Assembly: GCF_022524345.1 (NCBI RefSeq)
Contig: NZ_JAKWJU010000002.1
Span: 1,364,001-1,428,000, forward strand
From: Streptomyces marispadix
GTDB taxonomy: Bacteria > Actinomycetota > Actinomycetes > Streptomycetales > Streptomycetaceae
DNA length: 64,000 nucleotides
Reading direction: 5' to 3'
Under the pieces are notes generated by a model. It saw only the letters and a program-made list of their open reading frames with translations, had not been told where the DNA came from and ran no database searches. The position numbers and the translations under genes were made by a program. Of this stretch, positions 1 through 8,388 are shown in pieces (position 1 is the first letter of the stretch; every line of letters starts with the position of its first letter).

Positions 1-1
1 C

Positions 2-1102
2 CGTACGGGCCTCGTCCTCCGGATCAAGATGCGGCCCGGACAGGACGCCTTCGACTTCATCGCCTCCTCCGACCGGCTCCGGCACTCCTTCAAGATGCAG
101 GGCGTGACCGGCCGGGAGGTGAAGGCCGGTGTGGTCGAGCTGCGGATGACTGGATACGACGTGCTCAAGCGGGTCCAGATGCCCGCCAGGACCGAGACGA
201 AGACGCTCCGCATCCCTGTCTCGCTCCGTGAGGACGGCTCGATCCACTACCGCGACTACCGGGAGGTCCCGCACTCGCTCAACATCGGCGCCACGCAGTC
301 GGGTAAGTCCGTCTACCAGCGTCGGCTGGTGACCGAACTCGCCTCGCAGCCGGTCGCCTTGGCTGGCATCGACTGCAAGAACGGCGTGGAGCTGGCGCCT
401 CTGGCCCGCCGCTTCTCCGCCCTCGCCTGCAACCCGGATGACGCGCTCGGACTCCTGGACGCGCTCCTCGACCGCATGGAAGGGATCTACGAGATCATCC
501 GGCGCGAGCAGCGGATCAGTTCGGACGTGCCGGATGCGGAGATCACTGCCGACATCTGGGGCCTGCCTGAGCACCTGCGGCCCACCCCGGTCGTGCTGCT
601 GGTGGACGAGGTCGCCGAACTCGCCCTCTTCGCCTCGAAGAAGGAAGAGAAGCGACGCGACGCCATCGTGACCGCCCTGGTGCGCCTGGCCCAGCTCGGA
701 CGGGCCGCCGGTATCTACGTCGAGATCTGCGGGCAGCGCTTCGGTGCCGACCTCGGCAACGGAATCACCTTGCTCCGCTCGCAGTTGACCGGCCGCGTCT
801 CGCATCGCGTCAACGACGAAGCCTCCGCCCGGATGGTCTTCGGCGACATCTCGCCTGACGCCATGGGCGCCACGGTGCAGATCCCGACCGACCGCCCCGG
901 TACGGCCGTTGCTGCCGAGTCCTCCGGCGGCTGGGTCCTCACCCGCACCCCCTACACGACGCTCCGGCAGGCCGTGAACACCTGCAACCGCCATGCCGAG
1001 CTGACCCCGGAACTGCCCGAACTGGCCAACTGGCGCCCGGACCTCCGCATCTCCCTCGTCAAGACAGCAGCCGCCGACGAGCTGACGAGTCAGGCCGCCT
1101 GA
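2..1102 (+). CDS. TraB/TraSA-type FtsK/SpoIIIE DNA translocase of an integrative element (5' end missing)
   Basis: The gene is open from the window edge, so its N-terminus is not seen; 366 residues are visible. It has a Walker A loop GATQSGKS (bases about 288-311) and a Walker B strand ending VVLLVDEVAEL (about bases 590-623), the arrangement of FtsK/SpoIIIE motor ATPases. In Streptomyces conjugative elements this type of protein (TraB, TraSA) moves double-stranded DNA between mycelial cells and is the only essential transfer protein. The downstream order of small spread genes, rep, xis and int fits a pSAM2-like element, so it is more likely the conjugation pump than the cell-division FtsK. 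The family is clear; the exact subtype is inferred from context. Confidence 0.88.
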   Translation, partial: RTGLVLRIKMRPGQDAFDFIASSDRLRHSFKMQGVTGREVKAGVVELRMTGYDVLKRVQMPARTETKTLRIPVSLREDGSIHYRDYREVPHSLNIGATQSGKSVYQRRLVTELASQPVALAGIDCKNGVELAPLARRFSALACNPDDALGLLDALLDRMEGIYEIIRREQRISSDVPDAEITADIWGLPEHLRPTPVVLLVDEVAELALFASKKEEKRRDAIVTALVRLAQLGRAAGIYVEICGQRFGADLGNGITLLRSQLTGRVSHRVNDEASARMVFGDISPDAMGATVQIPTDRPGTAVAAESSGGWVLTRTPYTTLRQAVNTCNRHAELTPELPELANWRPDLRISLVKTAAADELTSQAA

Positions 1103-1139
1103 CCGCACACGACCCGACCAACGAAAGGAGGGCTGAGAC

Positions 1140-1814
1140 ATGAACCGGCTGCCTCGGGTGGACGCCGTACTCGTCCAGGCCGTCATCGCCGGCGCCCTGT
1201 CGTTCGCGCACCTCCACGACATCGCCGCCGCTGCGGGACAGGACGGTTGGAAGGCGTGGGCCTATCCGGTCAGTGTGGACCTGCTGCTCGTCGCCGCATG
1301 GCGCCGTATCCGCAGCCTGCAAGCCGCTGGTGAAAGGTGCGGACTGGCCTGGTGCTGGTTCGTCATCGCGCTCGCCGCGTCGCTCGGAGCCAACGTGGCT
1401 ACGGCCGGTCTCCTCGACCTGGAAGCCGTTCCCGCCTGGCTGCGCATCCTCGTTGCCGGTTGGCCCGCACTGGCCTTCTTCGGCGGAACGCTCCTGGCTC
1501 ACTCACCCACGGGAGAGCGGGAGAGCGCGCTGTCCACTCAAGTCGAGCGAGCTGCGACCGAGGACGAGTCGCCTGTGCTCGCGGACGAGCTGGACCGCCC
1601 CGAGCTGCCGGAAGTCGAAGCCGCTCCGGCTCCGGTCGAGCCCGCAACGCCGGCACCAATTCCCGACGTACCTCCCGCCCTCATCACACACGCCCGGAAG
1701 CTCGCCGACGCCCACCAGGCGCAGACCGGCGGCCCCATCGACACCGACACACTCCGCGCCCGCCTCGGCGTCCCGGCCCCTATGGCCGACGCCATCGCAA
1801 CCCAACTGACCTGA
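1140..1814 (+). CDS. DUF2637 membrane protein, Spd-like spread protein
   Basis: A 224-residue protein with a strong ribosome site (AAAGGAGGG) 38 bases after the translocase stop. The first 120 residues carry hydrophobic stretches consistent with three to four membrane helices, including one around the AWCWFVIALAASLGANVATA segment. The rest is an acidic, proline/alanine-rich cytoplasmic tail ending in a short helix-turn-helix-like stretch. It matches the DUF2637 proteins found next to tra genes in actinomycete integrative elements, where Spd proteins help spread the element between hyphal compartments. Family and position are well supported; the spreading role is inferred from the pSAM2 layout. 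Confidence 0.8.
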   Translation: MNRLPRVDAVLVQAVIAGALSFAHLHDIAAAAGQDGWKAWAYPVSVDLLLVAAWRRIRSLQAAGERCGLAWCWFVIALAASLGANVATAGLLDLEAVPAWLRILVAGWPALAFFGGTLLAHSPTGERESALSTQVERAATEDESPVLADELDRPELPEVEAAPAPVEPATPAPIPDVPPALITHARKLADAHQAQTGGPIDTDTLRARLGVPAPMADAIATQLT

Positions 1815-1826
1815 GAGGAACCGACC

Positions 1827-2021
1827 ATGCCTGCCCGCGACTTCTTCCACTCCGTCGAACGCATCGGCCCCGTACAGATCGGCACCCACCGAAGCCGCCG
1901 ATCCGGCGAGACCCGACACGCAGCCGTGTGCACCTCTGAGCGCTGTGGCTGGTCCGCCGACTACTCGAACCGGTCGGCCGCCCAGCTCGCCGCCCGCACC
2001 CACCGTTGCCGCGTCCGCTGA
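1827..2021 (+). CDS. Small mobile element transfer protein with Cys/His cluster
   Basis: A 64-residue basic protein starting at an ATG behind GAGAGGAA, 12 bases after the DUF2637 gene. Its C-terminal half has Cys and His residues in the pattern C-x4-CGW-x18-HRC, which could bind a metal. Proteins of this size and composition are commonly annotated as mobile element transfer proteins at this position in Streptomyces integrative elements. The molecular role is unknown. It is probably part of the tra-spd operon, since gaps to both neighbours are only 12-14 bases. Confidence 0.7.
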   Translation: MPARDFFHSVERIGPVQIGTHRSRRSGETRHAAVCTSERCGWSADYSNRSAAQLAARTHRCRVR

Positions 2022-2035
2022 GGGAGGCATCCGAC

Positions 2036-2230
2036 ATGACCGTGAACGTCCCGCTCATCCTGCTCCTGGCCCTCGTCGGCTACTTCGGCATCCGCCTCTT
2101 CCGGCCGCCGACCTGGCTCGTGGTCGTCCTGCTCCTGGGCGGCTTCCTCCTGGCAGACACCTTTCTCGCCCCCGCGATCGACTCCGGCGCCCGCACCGGC
2201 ACCGAGATCGTCAACGGCACCAACGACTGA
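2036..2230 (+). CDS. Small two-helix membrane protein of the spread module
   Basis: A 64-residue protein starting at the ATG that follows GAGGGAGGC. In-frame codons extend 30 bases upstream into the previous gene, but this start has the ribosome site. Two hydrophobic segments, LILLLALVGYFGIRLF and WLVVVLLLGGFLLADTF, are separated by a short basic turn, so it is probably a hairpin in the membrane. By size, position and hydrophobicity it resembles the small Spd proteins of pSAM2-like elements. No catalytic motif is present. Confidence 0.7.
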   Translation: MTVNVPLILLLALVGYFGIRLFRPPTWLVVVLLLGGFLLADTFLAPAIDSGARTGTEIVNGTND

Positions 2231-2245
2231 ACAAGGAGACAGCAC

Positions 2246-2584
2246 ATGTTCCAGCCCAAGTACCCGACCGCACCGCTCCCAACGGCCACCAGCCCGGCCC
2301 CGGTCGTCACACCGACCGCGATCAACCACTACCCGCAGCAGCAGACGGCTCCCACCTACGCACAGCCGCAGTACGCCGCGCCCGCTCCAGCCGCGCCCCA
2401 GCGCCCCGGACTGCTCACCCCCGGACGAGTCGGCACAGCCGTCGTCGGCGGAACCGCCGCCGTGCTCATTGTCGGCACGGTTCTCGTCTCGCTGCTCCTG
2501 GCCGTCGCAGTCACCGCGGCTTCCGTCGCGGTCTGCGCCGTCATCATCCGCTCGCTCGTCAACTCGCAGTACAGCCGCTTCTGA
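2246..2584 (+). CDS. SpdD-like membrane protein
   Basis: A 112-residue protein behind AAGGAGACAGC. Residues 1-60 form a proline-, alanine- and glutamine-rich tail with repeated TAP/YAQP-type motifs. Residues about 65-105 form one long or two short hydrophobic helices rich in Val and Ala. This layout, a disordered proline-rich head plus a membrane anchor, is that of SpdD-like proteins of Streptomyces conjugative elements. It sits in the transfer/spread operon between the two-helix protein and the zinc-ribbon-like protein. The role in intramycelial spread is inferred. Confidence 0.75.
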   Translation: MFQPKYPTAPLPTATSPAPVVTPTAINHYPQQQTAPTYAQPQYAAPAPAAPQRPGLLTPGRVGTAVVGGTAAVLIVGTVLVSLLLAVAVTAASVAVCAVIIRSLVNSQYSRF

Positions 2585-2676
2585 CCGGCCCTCGGGGCGG
2601 CCCTGATACCGCCAAGCATCCGCCGCCCCGAGAGCGCTGCCCCTTCCCGACCAGAGATCGAAAAGGAGACACCATC

Positions 2677-2862
2677 ATGACCCACAGCGCACCGGCACAG
2701 CAGCCGCTCTGCCGAGACTGCGACGGCTTCCCCGTCGTCGCCATCGACACCGGATCGCTCAACCCGGACGGCACCCGGCGCACGCTCCACGTCACCTGCC
2801 GGACCTGCCAAGGCACCGGCCACACCTCCGCCGCCCACGTTCTCTCGGGAGGGCGCGCGTGA
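2677..2862 (+). CDS. Small zinc-ribbon-like protein, two CxxC motifs
   Basis: A 61-residue protein starting at ATG after AAAAGGAGACACC. It has two CxxC knuckles, CRDCDG near residue 13 and CRTCQG near residue 43, a spacing like DnaJ-type zinc fingers or rubredoxin-like ribbons. Its stop overlaps the GTG of the replication initiator (GTGA), so the two are probably translationally coupled. Similar small Cys-rich proteins precede repSA in related elements, but their function is not known. A nucleic-acid-binding accessory role for replication is only a guess. Confidence 0.65.
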   Translation: MTHSAPAQQPLCRDCDGFPVVAIDTGSLNPDGTRRTLHVTCRTCQGTGHTSAAHVLSGGRA

Positions 2863-4244
2863 CCAAGCCCGCGACCTTCGCGGGCCTGGACCCGGTCACC
2901 ATCGGCGACGCGCTGAGGGTGGCCGGGTCTCCCGACTTCGCCCGCTGGGAAGACCAGATCCGCCGCACCGGAGGCTGCTCCAACCCCGTCCACCTGACCG
3001 GCTGGACGCTGACCAAGGACAAGACCACCGGGGAGACGCTGCACCACTACAGCACCGAGAATGAACCGGGCGGACGCCTGCGCGTCGCCTGCGGCAACCG
3101 CCGTGCCTCCCGCTGCCAGGCCTGCGCCCGCACCTACTCCGCCGACACCTACCACCTCATCCGTGCGGGCCTGGCCGGAGACGACACCAAGGACGTGCCG
3201 GCTTCCGTCCGGGACCACCCGCGCGTCTTCGCCACCCTCACCGCACCGAGCTTCGGACGCGTACACAACCGCCCCGCGAAGCGGCCCTGTAATTGCGGCG
3301 TCCGACACCCGGAAGCAGACCCGGACCTCGGGACACCGCTCGACCCGGAGAGCTACGACTACGCCGGGGCGGTGCTGTTCAACAACCACGCCGGACAGCT
3401 CTGGGCACGCTTCGCCAACCGGCTCCGCCGTGAGATCGCTGCCCGTGCCGGACTCTCACAGCGGGAGCTGCGCGAGGTGTGCCGGATCTCCTACGGCAAG
3501 GTCGCGGAGTTCCAGAAGCGGGGCGCGATCCACTTCCACGCTGTGATCCGCCTCGACGGTGCGGACGGTCCCCACGACGCGCCCCCGTCCTGGGCACGGA
3601 CCAGCCTCCTCGAGGACGCCATCCGTGCAGCCGCTCGACACAGCTACACGACCGTCACCGTTCCGGCGGCCGGCACCGAGCCCACCCGCTCGCTGCGTTG
3701 GGGCGACCAGCTCGACATCCGCCCCGTACGAGCCTTCGGGGACGGTTCGGAGCTGACTGAACAGGCCGTCGCCTCCTACGTCGCCAAGTACGCCACCAAG
3801 GCCGCCGAGAACACCGGCACCCTGGATCGCCGCATCGGCGAACTCGCCGAACTGGAACGGCACGACGTACCCGAGCACACCCAACGGCTCATCCGCGCCT
3901 GCCGCGACCTCGACCGCCTCTATCCCGACCGGCGGCTGTGGGCCTGGGCGCACATGCTCGGCTTCCGGGGCCACTTCTCCACCAAGTCCCGGCACTACTC
4001 CGTCACCCTCGGCTCGATCCGCCAGGCACGGGCCGTCTACCGCGCCGCCGAACAGGCCGCCGCCCTCGGCCTGGAGGAGATCGAGCCGGACACCGTGCTC
4101 GTCCTCGCCGACTGGCAGTACGCCGGACACGGCCACACCCCCGGCGAATCCGCACTCGCCGCCGGCATCGCCCAAGACCTGCAACTCAACCGCGACACCG
4201 CACGCGAAGCCCTGACCGAACTAGAACGAGGAGGTGTCTGGTGA
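2859..4244 (+). CDS. repSA: RepSA-type replication initiator (HUH rolling-circle Rep)
   Basis: A 461-residue initiator starting at a GTG that overlaps the previous stop. It has the HUH metal-binding motif His225-Phe-His227 in GAIHFHAVIRLDG, and a downstream catalytic-tyrosine motif with Tyr307 and Tyr311 (YVAKYATK). An N-terminal Cys-rich stretch (RASRCQACARTYS) may bind zinc. These are the marks of actinomycete RepSA proteins, which nick the element's double-stranded origin and start rolling-circle replication after excision. It overlaps xis, forming the rep-xis-int cassette of pSAM2. The assignment to this family is strong; the origin itself was not located. Confidence 0.88.
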   Translation: MTKPATFAGLDPVTIGDALRVAGSPDFARWEDQIRRTGGCSNPVHLTGWTLTKDKTTGETLHHYSTENEPGGRLRVACGNRRASRCQACARTYSADTYHLIRAGLAGDDTKDVPASVRDHPRVFATLTAPSFGRVHNRPAKRPCNCGVRHPEADPDLGTPLDPESYDYAGAVLFNNHAGQLWARFANRLRREIAARAGLSQRELREVCRISYGKVAEFQKRGAIHFHAVIRLDGADGPHDAPPSWARTSLLEDAIRAAARHSYTTVTVPAAGTEPTRSLRWGDQLDIRPVRAFGDGSELTEQAVASYVAKYATKAAENTGTLDRRIGELAELERHDVPEHTQRLIRACRDLDRLYPDRRLWAWAHMLGFRGHFSTKSRHYSVTLGSIRQARAVYRAAEQAAALGLEEIEPDTVLVLADWQYAGHGHTPGESALAAGIAQDLQLNRDTAREALTELERGGVW

Positions 4245-4438
4245 GCGTCCGCCGCCTTCCTGAGCGCTACCTGACCCCTGTCGACCTGGCGGACCTCCTC
4301 GGCGTACCCGTCGAGACGGTCTACCAGTGGCGCCGCAAGCACGTCGGGCCCCGCGGCTTCCGGGTCGGTCGGCACCTGCGCTACGACCCCGAGGACGTAC
4401 GCGCCTGGGTCGCCGGTCAGATGGAAGAGGCCGCCTGA
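4241..4438 (+). CDS. xis: Excisionase Xis, MerR/HTH_17-type DNA-binding protein
   Basis: A 65-residue protein starting at a GTG after GAGGAGG; it overlaps the rep stop by four bases. The sequence YLTPVDLADLLGVPVETVYQ followed by basic residues and a wing is a winged helix-turn-helix of the excisionase family. Such proteins bend DNA at the attachment site and turn the integrase reaction towards excision. Its stop overlaps the ATG of the integrase gene (TGATG), so rep, xis and int are coupled. Only the downstream start has a ribosome site; longer in-frame readings run antisense-like through rep. Confidence 0.88.
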   Translation: MSVRRLPERYLTPVDLADLLGVPVETVYQWRRKHVGPRGFRVGRHLRYDPEDVRAWVAGQMEEAA

Positions 4439-5691
4439 TGGCCGGGCACATCCAAGACCGCTGGTACAAGGTCGAGTCGGGCACGAATGGTAAGCCCGTC
4501 AAGGTCAAGACCGACCGACACGGAGCGGGAATGCGCTACCGCGCTCGGTACGTCGCCCCGGACGGGAGCGAACGGAGCCGGTCCTTCCCGGACAAGCAGA
4601 AGCGTTTGGCCGAGCAGTGGCTGGCTCAGGTCTCCGCCGACATGACCCGTGGCCAGTACGTGGACCCATCTGCGGGAAGAGAGACATTCAGGCAGTACGC
4701 CACGAACTGGCTCGCTTCCCAGACCACCGACATCTCAACGATCGATGCCACGGAACTCCGACTCCGGCTGCACGTCTTCCCGTACATCGGCTCGCGTTCG
4801 CTGAGTGCCTTTCAGCCGGGCCACATTCGAGCCTGGAACAAAGCACTCATCGGTGCCGGACTGTCTGCCTCCTATCGGCGGGTCATCTTCGCCAACGTCT
4901 CGGCTGTCTTCGCTGCCGCAGTTGATGACGGCATCATCATCCGCAATCCGTGCCGGGCCGGTTCCGTCCGGGCACCCAAGCTGGACGGTCGCAAGCTCAA
5001 GCCGTGGACGAGTGAGCGCGTCTTCGCCATACGGGCCAGCCTCCCGGCGGAGTACCGGACGATCGTCGATGTGGGTGCCGGATGCGGGCTGCGACAAGGC
5101 GAAATCTTCGGGCTGGCCATCGATGAAGTCGACTTCCTCGGCGGAGTCGTGCATGTGGTGCGTCAGGTCAAGATGGTGAAATCGGCACTCGTCTTCGCTC
5201 CGCCCAAGGGCGGCAAGCTACGCGATGTGCCGCTACCCGACGCCGTGGCGTCCGCGCTCGCTGAGCACGTCACCAAGCGCCCTCCGCAGGAGATCACGCT
5301 TCCGTGGAAGACGCCGGACGGTCCTCCCGTGACGGCCTCGCTCGTCTTCTTCTCACGCGAGCGCAAAGCAATGAACCGGAACTACTTCAACATGCACCTC
5401 TGGAAGCCCGCCCTCGTCTCGGCAGGCGTCATCGGGGAACGGCAACCGGGCCAACAGTTCGAGCCGTCACGCGAGCACGGTATGCACGCACTGAGGCACT
5501 TCTACGCCTCGGTCCTTCTGGACGCCGGAGAGAACGTCAAGGCGCTGGCCGAGTACCTGGGCCACAGTGATCCAGGATTCACGCTGCGGACGTACACGCA
5601 CCTCATGCCGAACAGGCAGGCGCGCGCACGGCGGGCCGTCGACATGGCTCTCGGCCACAGTCCCGAACCATCGACTATGGACGTGACATGA
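4438..5691 (+). CDS. int: Tyrosine recombinase integrase of the element
   Basis: A 417-residue site-specific recombinase. The catalytic set is visible: Arg219 in CGLRQGE, His350 and Arg353 in HALRH, His376 in LGHSDPG and the nucleophile Tyr386 in RTYTH. The spacing from His376 to Tyr386 is normal. An N-terminal arm-binding region and a central core-binding region (about residues 80-175) precede the catalytic domain. It integrates the element into the chromosome, usually at the 3' end of a tRNA gene, and with Xis excises it. The ATG overlaps the xis stop. Codon use is slightly less G/C-rich than in the chromosomal genes that follow. No tRNA or attachment repeat was recognised nearby. Confidence 0.93.
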   Translation: MAGHIQDRWYKVESGTNGKPVKVKTDRHGAGMRYRARYVAPDGSERSRSFPDKQKRLAEQWLAQVSADMTRGQYVDPSAGRETFRQYATNWLASQTTDISTIDATELRLRLHVFPYIGSRSLSAFQPGHIRAWNKALIGAGLSASYRRVIFANVSAVFAAAVDDGIIIRNPCRAGSVRAPKLDGRKLKPWTSERVFAIRASLPAEYRTIVDVGAGCGLRQGEIFGLAIDEVDFLGGVVHVVRQVKMVKSALVFAPPKGGKLRDVPLPDAVASALAEHVTKRPPQEITLPWKTPDGPPVTASLVFFSRERKAMNRNYFNMHLWKPALVSAGVIGERQPGQQFEPSREHGMHALRHFYASVLLDAGENVKALAEYLGHSDPGFTLRTYTHLMPNRQARARRAVDMALGHSPEPSTMDVT

Positions 5692-5752
5692 CCCCAAGGG
5701 CCCATCAGTTAACTCGCCAGATGATCCATGGGAACGGACTAAAGCCTCGTGG

Positions 5753-5766
5753 CGTGTACATACACG
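5753..5766. promoter_or_regulatory. 14-bp palindrome between int and the AbiTii gene
   Basis: CGTGTA-CA-TACACG is a perfect palindrome with a 2-base centre in the 134-base gap after the integrase stop, 60 bases before the AbiTii start. It could be an operator for the cargo gene or an integrase/Xis arm site. It is a sequence observation only; no matching copy was found elsewhere in the window. Confidence 0.35.
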
Positions 5767-5825
5767 ACGGGTTACTCAAGCCTGGATGATTCGCTCTGCG
5801 GAGCCCCCATCGAAAGATCAATACA

Positions 5826-6632
5826 GTGACGAAGCGCGCACACAGCCTGGTTGGCGAGATTGAACGAGATGCTCTAGACGACGCGGTCCCCTTGTCCACC
5901 GTCCTGCGGAAGGTCATCGCGCTGGGCGGCGCCGTGAACTCTGACCAACTACGGGAGTGGGCGGGGAAAGAACTCCGCGGATACGAGGGTGATGATGAAG
6001 TTCCCAAGTACCGAGTCGTCGGGGCCCCGCTGAAGATCGATGCCTTGATCGGCCCTCGCCAGGTCACCGGGCAACAGATCAGCCCCAATGACCTTCCCTC
6101 GTTTGCCCAGAAACACATCGGCGAGGACGTCCAGCTGCGGATGGGGGTGAGGGAGCTCGAAGACTCTGCGAACAACATCAATCCCGAGAAGGGCTACGTG
6201 CAGTTAACTCCCAGCCGCGCCACAGACATCGCCAAGGTCATGGACACCGCCAGCGGCGAACCCTTCCAGACGATCACTGCCCTCTATTGGGTGGTCTCGA
6301 AATCCAGCATCGTTGGCGTCCTCGACCAAGTACGGACGACGCTGACCGAACTGGTAGCCGAGCTACGCGCGACGGTGCCCGACGAGGACACGGACCCTTC
6401 CTCTGAAGCCGTTGGGAATGCACTGCACGTTGCCGTAACGGGTTCCCCAAAGGCTCGCATCACCCTCACGACTGCACAGTCACACGGGAAGAGCACGATC
6501 AAGAACGCTGACGCCTCGCCAGATGTCAGCGAAGACGCTTCCTTCTGGACTCGCAACAAGAAGGCCGCGTTCATCGGTGGAGCGGTAACTGTCCTCGCTG
6601 GCGTCGCCACAATCCTGCGGTTGTTCCTCTAG
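5826..6632 (+). CDS. AbiTii-domain protein with C-terminal membrane anchor (putative abortive infection cargo)
   Basis: A 268-residue protein starting at GTG with only a weak ribosome site. Residues 1-75 (LVGEIERDAL, PLSTVLRKVIALG, LREWAGKELRGYEG, VPKYRVVG) follow the AbiTii domain pattern: a leucine-rich helix pair, then W-x2-KEL-x-GY and a PxYRV strand. This domain occurs in proteins linked to abortive infection, a suicidal phage defence. The middle is a mixed-charge region without a known enzyme motif, and the last about 22 residues (FIGGAVTVLAGVATILRLFL) are a membrane helix. It lies between int and the element boundary, a usual place for cargo, and has visibly lower G/C third positions than chromosomal genes. 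The domain assignment is from memory of the family; a defence role is inferred. Confidence 0.65.
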   Translation: MTKRAHSLVGEIERDALDDAVPLSTVLRKVIALGGAVNSDQLREWAGKELRGYEGDDEVPKYRVVGAPLKIDALIGPRQVTGQQISPNDLPSFAQKHIGEDVQLRMGVRELEDSANNINPEKGYVQLTPSRATDIAKVMDTASGEPFQTITALYWVVSKSSIVGVLDQVRTTLTELVAELRATVPDEDTDPSSEAVGNALHVAVTGSPKARITLTTAQSHGKSTIKNADASPDVSEDASFWTRNKKAAFIGGAVTVLAGVATILRLFL

Positions 6633-6691
6633 GACACGACGCCGGGCCAACTGAGGCACCGAGACCGGGTTACAGATACCTGTAGACAGCT

Positions 6692-6728
6692 GTGGGCCGC
6701 GCCTTCCTCCCCGGGAAGTGCGGCCCAC
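6692..6728. terminator. Hairpin terminator between the AbiTii gene and glnA
   Basis: The arms GTGGGCCGC and GCGGCCCAC pair perfectly over 9 bp, and an inner CTTCC/GGAAG stem caps them with a 6-base loop. The hairpin lies between two convergent genes, 52 bases after the glnA stop, and can serve both strands. There is no long T-run, as usual for Streptomyces terminators. The rest of 6633-6779 shows nothing recognisable; the element's right boundary may lie here. Confidence 0.65.
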
Positions 6729-6779
6729 GGCCCATGTACGGCCCAGGAGAGCAAACGGATGCTCTGACCTGTGTCGTTT

Positions 6780-8195
6780 CTAGATGTCGAAGTACAGCTC
6801 GAACTCGTGCGGGTGCGGCCGCAGTTGCATCGGGGCGATCTCGTTCTCGCGCTTGTACTCGATCCACGTGTCGATCAGGTCGGCCGTGAAGACGCCGCCC
6901 GCCTGGAGGTACTCGTTGTCCGCCTCCAGGGCGTCGAGGACCGCCGGGAGGGACGTGGGGACCTGCGGGACGCCCGCGTGCTCCTCGGGGGCGAGTTCGT
7001 AGAGGTCCTTGTCGATCGGCTCGGCCGGCTCGATCTTGTTCTTCACGCCGTCGAGGCCCGCCATCAGCAGCGCCGAGAAGGCCAGGTACGGGTTCGACGA
7101 GGGGTCGGGCGCGCGGAATTCGACGCGCTTCGCCTTCGGGTTGGAGCCCGTGATCGGGATTCGCATCGCCGCGGAGCGGTTGCGCTGCGAGTAGACCAGG
7201 TTGACCGGCGCCTCGAAGCCCGGCACCAGGCGGTGGTAGGAGTTCACCGTCGGGTTGGTGAAGGCCAGCAGCGACGGGGCGTGCTTGAGGATGCCGCCGA
7301 TGTAGTAGCGGGCGGTGTCGGACAGGCCCGCGTAGCCCTGCTCGTCGTAGAAGAGCGGGGAGCCCTCGCTCCACAGGGACTGGTGTACGTGCATGCCGGA
7401 GCCGTTGTCACCGAAGATCGGCTTGGGCATGAACGTCGCGGTCTTGCCGTTGCGCCACGCGGTGTTCTTCACGATGTACTTGAAGAGCATCAGGTCGTCG
7501 GCGGCGGCGAGCAGCGTGTTGAACTTGTAGTTGATCTCGGCCTGTCCGGCGGTGCCCACCTCGTGGTGCTGGCGCTCGACCTGTAGGCCGGCCTTGTTCA
7601 GCTCCAGGGTGATCTCGGCGCGCAGGTCGGCGAAGTGGTCGACGGGCGGGGCGGGGAAGTAGCCGCCCTTGTAGCGGACCTTGTAGCCGCGGTTGCCGCC
7701 GTCCTCGATGGTGCCGGTGTTCCAGGCGCCGGCCTCCGAATCGATGTGGTAGTAACCGGCGTTGGCCTTGGTCTCGAAGCGCACGTCGTCGAAGACGTAG
7801 AACTCGGCCTCGGGGCCGAAGAAGGCGGTGTCGGCGATGCCGGAGGACGCGAGGTACGCCTCGGCCTTCTTCGCCACGTTCCGCGGGTCACGGCTGTACT
7901 GCTCGCCGGTGATCGGGTCGTGGATGAAGAAGTTGACGTTGAGGTGCTTCTCGCTGCGGAACGGGTCCAGCCGGGCCGTGCTCAGGTCGGGCACCAGCGC
8001 CATGTCCGACTCGTGGATGGCCTGGAAGCCGCGGATCGACGAGCCGTCGAACATCAGGTTCTCGTCCGGGTCGAACGACTCCGCAGGCACGGTGAAGTGC
8101 TGCATGATGCCCGGCAGATCGCAGAAACGGACGTCGATGAACTTCACGTCGTTGTCCGCGATGAATTTCTTGGCCTCGGCGGCGTTCTGGAACAT
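6780..8195 (-). CDS. glnA: Type I glutamine synthetase GlnA (adenylylated form)
   Basis: A 471-residue enzyme, near the usual 469. It makes glutamine from glutamate, ammonia and ATP in the cytoplasm as a dodecamer. Visible family signatures include [18 protein letters not shown], the ATP-binding [12 protein letters not shown] stretch and the glutamate-flap region [15 protein letters not shown]. The adenylylation site is present: Tyr399 in [10 protein letters not shown], the site modified by GlnE, whose gene lies 29 kb away in this window. The start has an excellent ribosome site (AGGAGG) 7 bases upstream, and a GlnR-type operator sits about 90-126 bases before it. Gene order with the RDD and DUF4191 genes and lipA-lipB is the usual Streptomyces one. 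Confidence 0.98.
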   Translation of the reverse strand: MFQNAAEAKKFIADNDVKFIDVRFCDLPGIMQHFTVPAESFDPDENLMFDGSSIRGFQAIHESDMALVPDLSTARLDPFRSEKHLNVNFFIHDPITGEQYSRDPRNVAKKAEAYLASSGIADTAFFGPEAEFYVFDDVRFETKANAGYYHIDSEAGAWNTGTIEDGGNRGYKVRYKGGYFPAPPVDHFADLRAEITLELNKAGLQVERQHHEVGTAGQAEINYKFNTLLAAADDLMLFKYIVKNTAWRNGKTATFMPKPIFGDNGSGMHVHQSLWSEGSPLFYDEQGYAGLSDTARYYIGGILKHAPSLLAFTNPTVNSYHRLVPGFEAPVNLVYSQRNRSAAMRIPITGSNPKAKRVEFRAPDPSSNPYLAFSALLMAGLDGVKNKIEPAEPIDKDLYELAPEEHAGVPQVPTSLPAVLDALEADNEYLQAGGVFTADLIDTWIEYKRENEIAPMQLRPHPHEFELYFDI

Positions 8196-8283
8196 CCATC
8201 CTCCTAGTCCCGCCGCGGAGGGACGGGAATTGCTGGTACGCCGGTGCGGGGGCGCGCGATGGGGCCGACGATAGGCAGGCGCG

Positions 8284-8321
8284 ATTTCTCAAGCGTGACC
8301 CGGCTGTTTCGCCGATGTTAA
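8284..8321 (-). promoter_or_regulatory. GlnR operator upstream of glnA (two a/b half-site pairs)
   Basis: Reading the minus strand, TTAAC-n6-GAAAC-n6-GTCAC-n6-GAAAT appears with exact 6-base spacers. This matches the GlnR box gTnAc-n6-GaAAc repeated twice, the arrangement known for nitrogen genes of Streptomyces. It ends 88 bases before the glnA start codon. GlnR is the OmpR-type nitrogen regulator, so glnA here should respond to nitrogen limitation. Only the last base of the distal b-site departs from consensus. Confidence 0.85.
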
Positions 8322-8388
8322 CCAGTGTGCCCCTGATCGCCGGTGACCTGCGAACAAGGTCGTTTCCGCCCCGCGATACGGTTGCCGT

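Noticed and set aside
6689..6728. Riboswitch downstream of glnA
   Set aside because: The stem is a simple convergent terminator; no ligand-binding core or conserved bases are present.
5692..6779. Possible tRNA or tRNA fragment as attachment site
   Set aside because: Searched both strands for a TTCRANYC T-loop with an acceptor stem; none fits.
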